Part shown: positions 61,213 through 64,000 of the stretch, piece by piece
How positions within the stretch are numbered: the stretch's first letter is position 1
Layout: each line of letters begins with the position of its first letter
Source: Peribacillus deserti
GTDB lineage: Bacteria; Bacillota; Bacilli; Bacillales; DSM-1321
Direction of reading: 5' to 3'
Assembly (NCBI RefSeq): GCF_002863585.1
Contig: NZ_PGUY01000021.1
Location: 1-64,000 of the forward strand
DNA: 64,000 nt
Translations under genes and position numbers: made by a program
The notes under the pieces: model-generated
Told to the model about the DNA's origin: nothing
The model's database searches: none
The model's input: the letters and a program-made list of their open reading frames with translations, nothing else

Positions 61213-61695
61213 TGTATTTTTTTGATCTTCACTATCTTTCTTGCTCCTGACATCAGGCCGGACAGGGGTTAGATCCTCAGATGCTTCCGTCTCGTAACGT
61301 GATGTACTTCTCCCGGTATTCCCTGAATGTTGACGTCCCTTTGCCCGGACCGTATGATTAGCACTCCTAGGGATAATACGATGAAATACGTATTCAAATA
61401 AAGTAACTCCAAGAGCGGCAAAAAAGGAGGCAGAAACTAGGTTATCCTGGAATGTTAAATTTCTGCTTAGTAACCAGATCAGCAAGAAGGCCAGCCCAAA
61501 ATCAGCGGCAGTCGCCATGACATTGTTTGTTCTCCTTAAAATCATAAAATCACCCAGCACATAAGCAACAGCCGTTAAAAGTATTGAAATGACCAGAACA
61601 TCAAAAATGGAAAAGTTGTTAAATAACCCAAGAATAATGCCAAGCATGGAAAAAGTAGCAATAAACTTAATTAGCAGCGGCAGTATATGTCTCAT
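61210..61695 (-). CDS. DUF2512 (YndM-like) membrane protein, third paralogue, with long tail
   Basis: 161 aa from the ATG at 61695 (AAGGAGATG upstream). Four membrane helices, with AVAYVLGDFMIL as in the other two copies. Unlike them it has a hydrophilic C-terminal tail of about 50 residues rich in Ser, Arg, Glu and Lys. Function unknown. Confidence 0.82.
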   Translation of the reverse strand: MRHILPLLIKFIATFSMLGIILGLFNNFSIFDVLVISILLTAVAYVLGDFMILRRTNNVMATAADFGLAFLLIWLLSRNLTFQDNLVSASFFAALGVTLFEYVFHRIIPRSANHTVRAKGRQHSGNTGRSTSRYETEASEDLTPVRPDVRSKKDSEDQKNT

Positions 61696-61853
61696 GTAAT
61701 CATCTCCTTTTTCTATATTGTGGCTGTCTGACATTGAACTATGCTTAGCTCACAAAAAATCTTATGCCAGCAGGATTAGTCATGCTGATTAGCGGATATA
61801 TAAAGTATATTCAGTTTATTCGCAGTTAAAATATATTTTGGCAGGAGAGAGAA

Positions 61854-62351
61854 ATGAGTACACTTTCTACCAGGACAAAAATAACACTCGGCTTTTATCA
61901 TCAGAAATATAAAGAACAGGTGGTAGAGGATTATTATTTAACGAAAGAACAAGCATCATTTACCTCACTTCCAAGAGAGGCCATAAAAACTTGTGAAAAA
62001 CAATCAGACCGATTCCCCGTGATCATATTTGAGGATGATCGGCCGGCAGGCTTCTTTATTCTTCAAGGCTGGAATGGGGTAAAGGATTACTATAATAATA
62101 AGCGTGCTATGATGGTCAGGGCTTTTTCAATCCATGCAGCCTTTCAGGGACAGGGGATAGCGCACGAATGCCTGCAGCTCCTCCCATCTTTTATTAAAAA
62201 GCATTTTCCTGACAAAAATGAAATCGTCCTTGGCGTCAATTATATGAATACAATTGCCCAGCACGTGTATAAAAAATGCGGCTTTACAGATAGAGGAATA
62301 CGAACCATGGGAAAAAGAGGGAAATTGCACATTATGCATCTTCCAATATAA
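61854..62351 (+). CDS. GNAT family N-acetyltransferase
   Basis: 165 aa, AGGAGAG before ATG. VRAFSIHAAFQGQGIAHECL is the acetyl-CoA motif (QGQGIA), followed by YMNTIAQHVYKKCGFTDRG. Substrate unknown. Terminator follows. Confidence 0.87.
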   Translation: MSTLSTRTKITLGFYHQKYKEQVVEDYYLTKEQASFTSLPREAIKTCEKQSDRFPVIIFEDDRPAGFFILQGWNGVKDYYNNKRAMMVRAFSIHAAFQGQGIAHECLQLLPSFIKKHFPDKNEIVLGVNYMNTIAQHVYKKCGFTDRGIRTMGKRGKLHIMHLPI

Positions 62352-62354
62352 CTC

Positions 62355-62383
62355 AAAAGGAGCTGAGAATTCAGCTCCTTTTA
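62355..62383. terminator. Intrinsic terminator between convergent genes
   Basis: AAAAGGAGCTGA pairs exactly with TCAGCTCCTTTT around GAAT, with flanking T and A runs. Confidence 0.85.
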
Positions 62384-62406
62384 TTAGCTCCTTTTTATTT
62401 GGGATA

Positions 62407-63519
62407 TTATTCAACAGCACCTGCAGGGTCATACTTCTTCCAATCAATGTCGCAATCATATCCCAGAGCAAGCTTTGCCAGTTGTGTACCAAGGTATGGA
62501 CCCATGGTAAGCCCGGAAGCACCAAGGCCATTTGCTGTCAAGATACCTTTCCACCCTGGAAGCTCACCGAACACAGGAAGAAAACCAGGAGTAAACGGCC
62601 GGAATCCAACCCTAGCCTCCAGAAAACGGGTTTCTGCTAAACCGGGTGCAATAGCAAGTGCTTTGCTGAAGATTTCATGCAAACCTCCTGCTGTAACCGT
62701 AACGTCGAATTTGTCGATATTCTCATGGGTTGCACCGGCAATGATCCTGTTATTCTCAAAAGCAAGCAAATATTGGTCATTTGGAGGCATAACAACCGGC
62801 CAGCGGGCGGTATCACCATTCTGGTATTCTAAATGGATGATCTGTGCTTTTTGATATTGCACATTGAACTGGATGCCAAGCGGACGAAATAATGATTGGG
62901 CCCATGCTCCAGCACAGACAATCACTTGATCAGCCTTTAGTAATCGTCCATTGCTTTGTACACCTTTTACCGTATTGCCTTCAAAATATAGTGACACATC
63001 AGAGTAAAGCAGCTCTGCTCCGTGTTTTTGAGCGGCTCGCAGCAAAGCGTCCCTCAGCGCACGCCCATCCACCCTGGCAGCCCCGCTGATATGTACAGCA
63101 CCAAAACCTTCCGCTAGAGGAGGAAAAAGTGTTCTTGCTTCAATGGAAGATAACCTGGTGATGTCTCCTATTTCAGGAGCTTCTTCTCTGCGTTTGACTG
63201 CTCTTTCCTCCATTGCGGACAGTTTCTCATCTTCCATATGAATACTTATTGCTCCGACTTTCGAATATCCAGTTTCCGTTTCCCCATCTTCTTTTAATTC
63301 AGCAATCAATGAAGGGTAAAAAGCGGCACCGCCTTTCGCAAGCTGATACCACGCTTGATTTCGGCGCAGAGACAGCCATGGACATACAATTCCAGCAGCA
63401 GCTTCTGTGGCCTGCCCTTGATCTCTCCTGTCAACAACAGTGACCTCCGCACCTTCTTTTGCCAGCCTATATGCCGTTGAAGCTCCCATGATACCAGCAC
63501 CCACTACAATATATTTCAT
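62407..63519 (-). CDS. FAD-dependent amine/amino acid oxidoreductase (DAO family)
   Basis: 370 aa from the ATG at 63519; a longer frame (63576) has no site. YIVVGAGIMGASTAYRLAKE is the FAD-binding Rossmann motif, with the ribose-binding Asp in VTVVDRRD. The C-terminal GPYLGTQLAKLALG is the second FAD contact of D-amino acid/glycine oxidase-like (DadA) enzymes. Substrate open; no thiamine genes nearby. Confidence 0.87.
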   Translation of the reverse strand: MKYIVVGAGIMGASTAYRLAKEGAEVTVVDRRDQGQATEAAAGIVCPWLSLRRNQAWYQLAKGGAAFYPSLIAELKEDGETETGYSKVGAISIHMEDEKLSAMEERAVKRREEAPEIGDITRLSSIEARTLFPPLAEGFGAVHISGAARVDGRALRDALLRAAQKHGAELLYSDVSLYFEGNTVKGVQSNGRLLKADQVIVCAGAWAQSLFRPLGIQFNVQYQKAQIIHLEYQNGDTARWPVVMPPNDQYLLAFENNRIIAGATHENIDKFDVTVTAGGLHEIFSKALAIAPGLAETRFLEARVGFRPFTPGFLPVFGELPGWKGILTANGLGASGLTMGPYLGTQLAKLALGYDCDIDWKKYDPAGAVE

Positions 63520-63719
63520 TTCATACAGCGCATCCTTTACAGTTCTTGTTGTATTCTGTGATTCTATCTTTAACATTATAAATGATTAAATGGATATTAT
63601 AGTAATAAACCATATACGTTCTTTATCCATTACAATAAATCAACATATACGTAACCCTCCGCGTATTCATTTATCTAACCTGCGTTCGGGACATGGCTGT
63701 CGAAAAAATTAGGTAAATA

Positions 63720-63747
63720 AGCATAAAAAGAGTACGTAATCGCATAA
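63720..63747 (+). repeat. Minimal AGCATAA pair
   Basis: AGCATAA at 63720 and CGCATAA at 63741 are exactly 21 bp apart, the spacing of the long arrays. It may be a seed or a worn remnant. The gap 63520-63867 shows nothing else I can support. Confidence 0.4.
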
Positions 63748-63867
63748 TCATGCTATTATTATGTAACCGCGATAGTTACAGCAGAATGCTGTTTGTCATC
63801 GCAGGGAATTTGTTATTATATATTTTGCTAAAATTTTTACATTAAACATAAAAGGAATGACCATAAC

Positions 63868-64000
63868 ATGAATCAAACTAAATTAGACAGTAAAGTTCTA
63901 ACATTATTAGAAAAGAAAATCAAGATGATCCGTACAGAACAAGGAGCCATATATTTGGTTGGTCCAATTAGGCTTCCTGTGAATTTATATGGGAAAACGG
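63868..64000 (+). CDS. Unknown protein, cut by window end
   Basis: ATG at 63868 with AAAGGAATG about 8 nt upstream opens a frame of 44 codons to the end of the window (KVLTLLEKKIKMIRTEQGAI, then YLVGPIRLPVNLYGKT). Not recognised. Confidence 0.5.
   Translation, partial: MNQTKLDSKVLTLLEKKIKMIRTEQGAIYLVGPIRLPVNLYGKT

Overview
The window is chromosomal DNA of a low-GC, endospore-forming Bacillaceae (Bacillus sensu lato). The evidence is strong AGGAGG-type ribosome sites, frequent GTG/TTG starts, a Spo0E-type phosphatase beside a sporulation-type sensor kinase, YppF, YndM (DUF2512), YitT, YwaF and MpsC family proteins, an hxlR-hxlA-hxlB formaldehyde locus and a class D sortase with its LPKTA substrate. 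Genus cannot be fixed from the sequence alone. There is no prophage, rRNA, tRNA or CRISPR array. Most genes are single or in pairs, separated by unusually long intergenic regions.

Layout. 0.6-7.8 kb: SGNH hydrolase, Gfo/Idh/MocA oxidoreductase, YbaK, DUF2512 protein, DegV, NhaC-type antiporter, broken GNAT. 7.9-8.7 kb: gene-free DNA with two periodic arrays. 8.8-11.3 kb: ABC exporter operon plus TetR regulator with a clear operator-promoter. 11.4-14.7 kb: small proteins, two mobile repeats around a small tyrosine recombinase, YitT. 14.6-19 kb: acetamidase/formamidase and a cysteine-desulfurase-like enzyme (divergent), then a basic amino acid antiporter with ARG-box-like sites and a leader terminator. 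20-24 kb: sensor kinase, Spo0E, a phospholipase A2-like protein and several small proteins. 24.6-29 kb: SET protein, AIM24 protein, lipoprotein, frameshifted MerR/TipA regulator. 29-33 kb: hxlR-hxlA-hxlB, EamA transporter plus NAD(P)-binding protein, YppF. 34-39.4 kb: tandem MpsC pair, DUF2512, histidine phosphatase, lysozyme-like protein, nitroreductase. 39.6-48 kb: LysE exporter, RpiR regulator with 6-phosphogluconate dehydrogenase, an orphan T-box, nicotinamidase-like hydrolase, NhaC antiporter. 48-60 kb: GGDEF protein, GNATs, YwaF, sortase plus LPKTA surface protein, dipeptidase, uracil-DNA glycosylase, DinB, DUF975, ZupT. 60-64 kb: two mobile repeats, a decayed fosB, a third DUF2512 protein, GNAT, FAD oxidoreductase, and a gene cut by the window end.

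Two layers of non-coding structure stand out. First, five long arrays (about 8.2, 19.2, 24.2, 37.4 and 45.1 kb) carry a 5-7 base core, AGCATAA, repeated every 20 or 21 bp with variable spacers. Read on the AGCATAA strand, four of them begin with 20-bp steps and then switch to 21-bp steps. I know of no described element with this layout. Second, two families of MITE-like repeats (A and B) have GGCT-type terminal inverted repeats and 8-bp flanking direct repeats, several perfect, that fit ISL3-type mobilisation. They reshape neighbours: the sortase reading frame now ends inside one.

Functional links: HxlA/HxlB plus the 6-phosphogluconate dehydrogenase fit ribulose-monophosphate formaldehyde detoxification. 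The sensor kinase and Spo0E both touch the Spo0A phosphorelay. At least five genes carry single-base frameshifts or deletions (GNAT 7.3 kb, MerR 28.2 kb, membrane protein 41 kb, kinase remnant 46 kb, fosB 60.8 kb), so either gene decay or assembly error should be considered.
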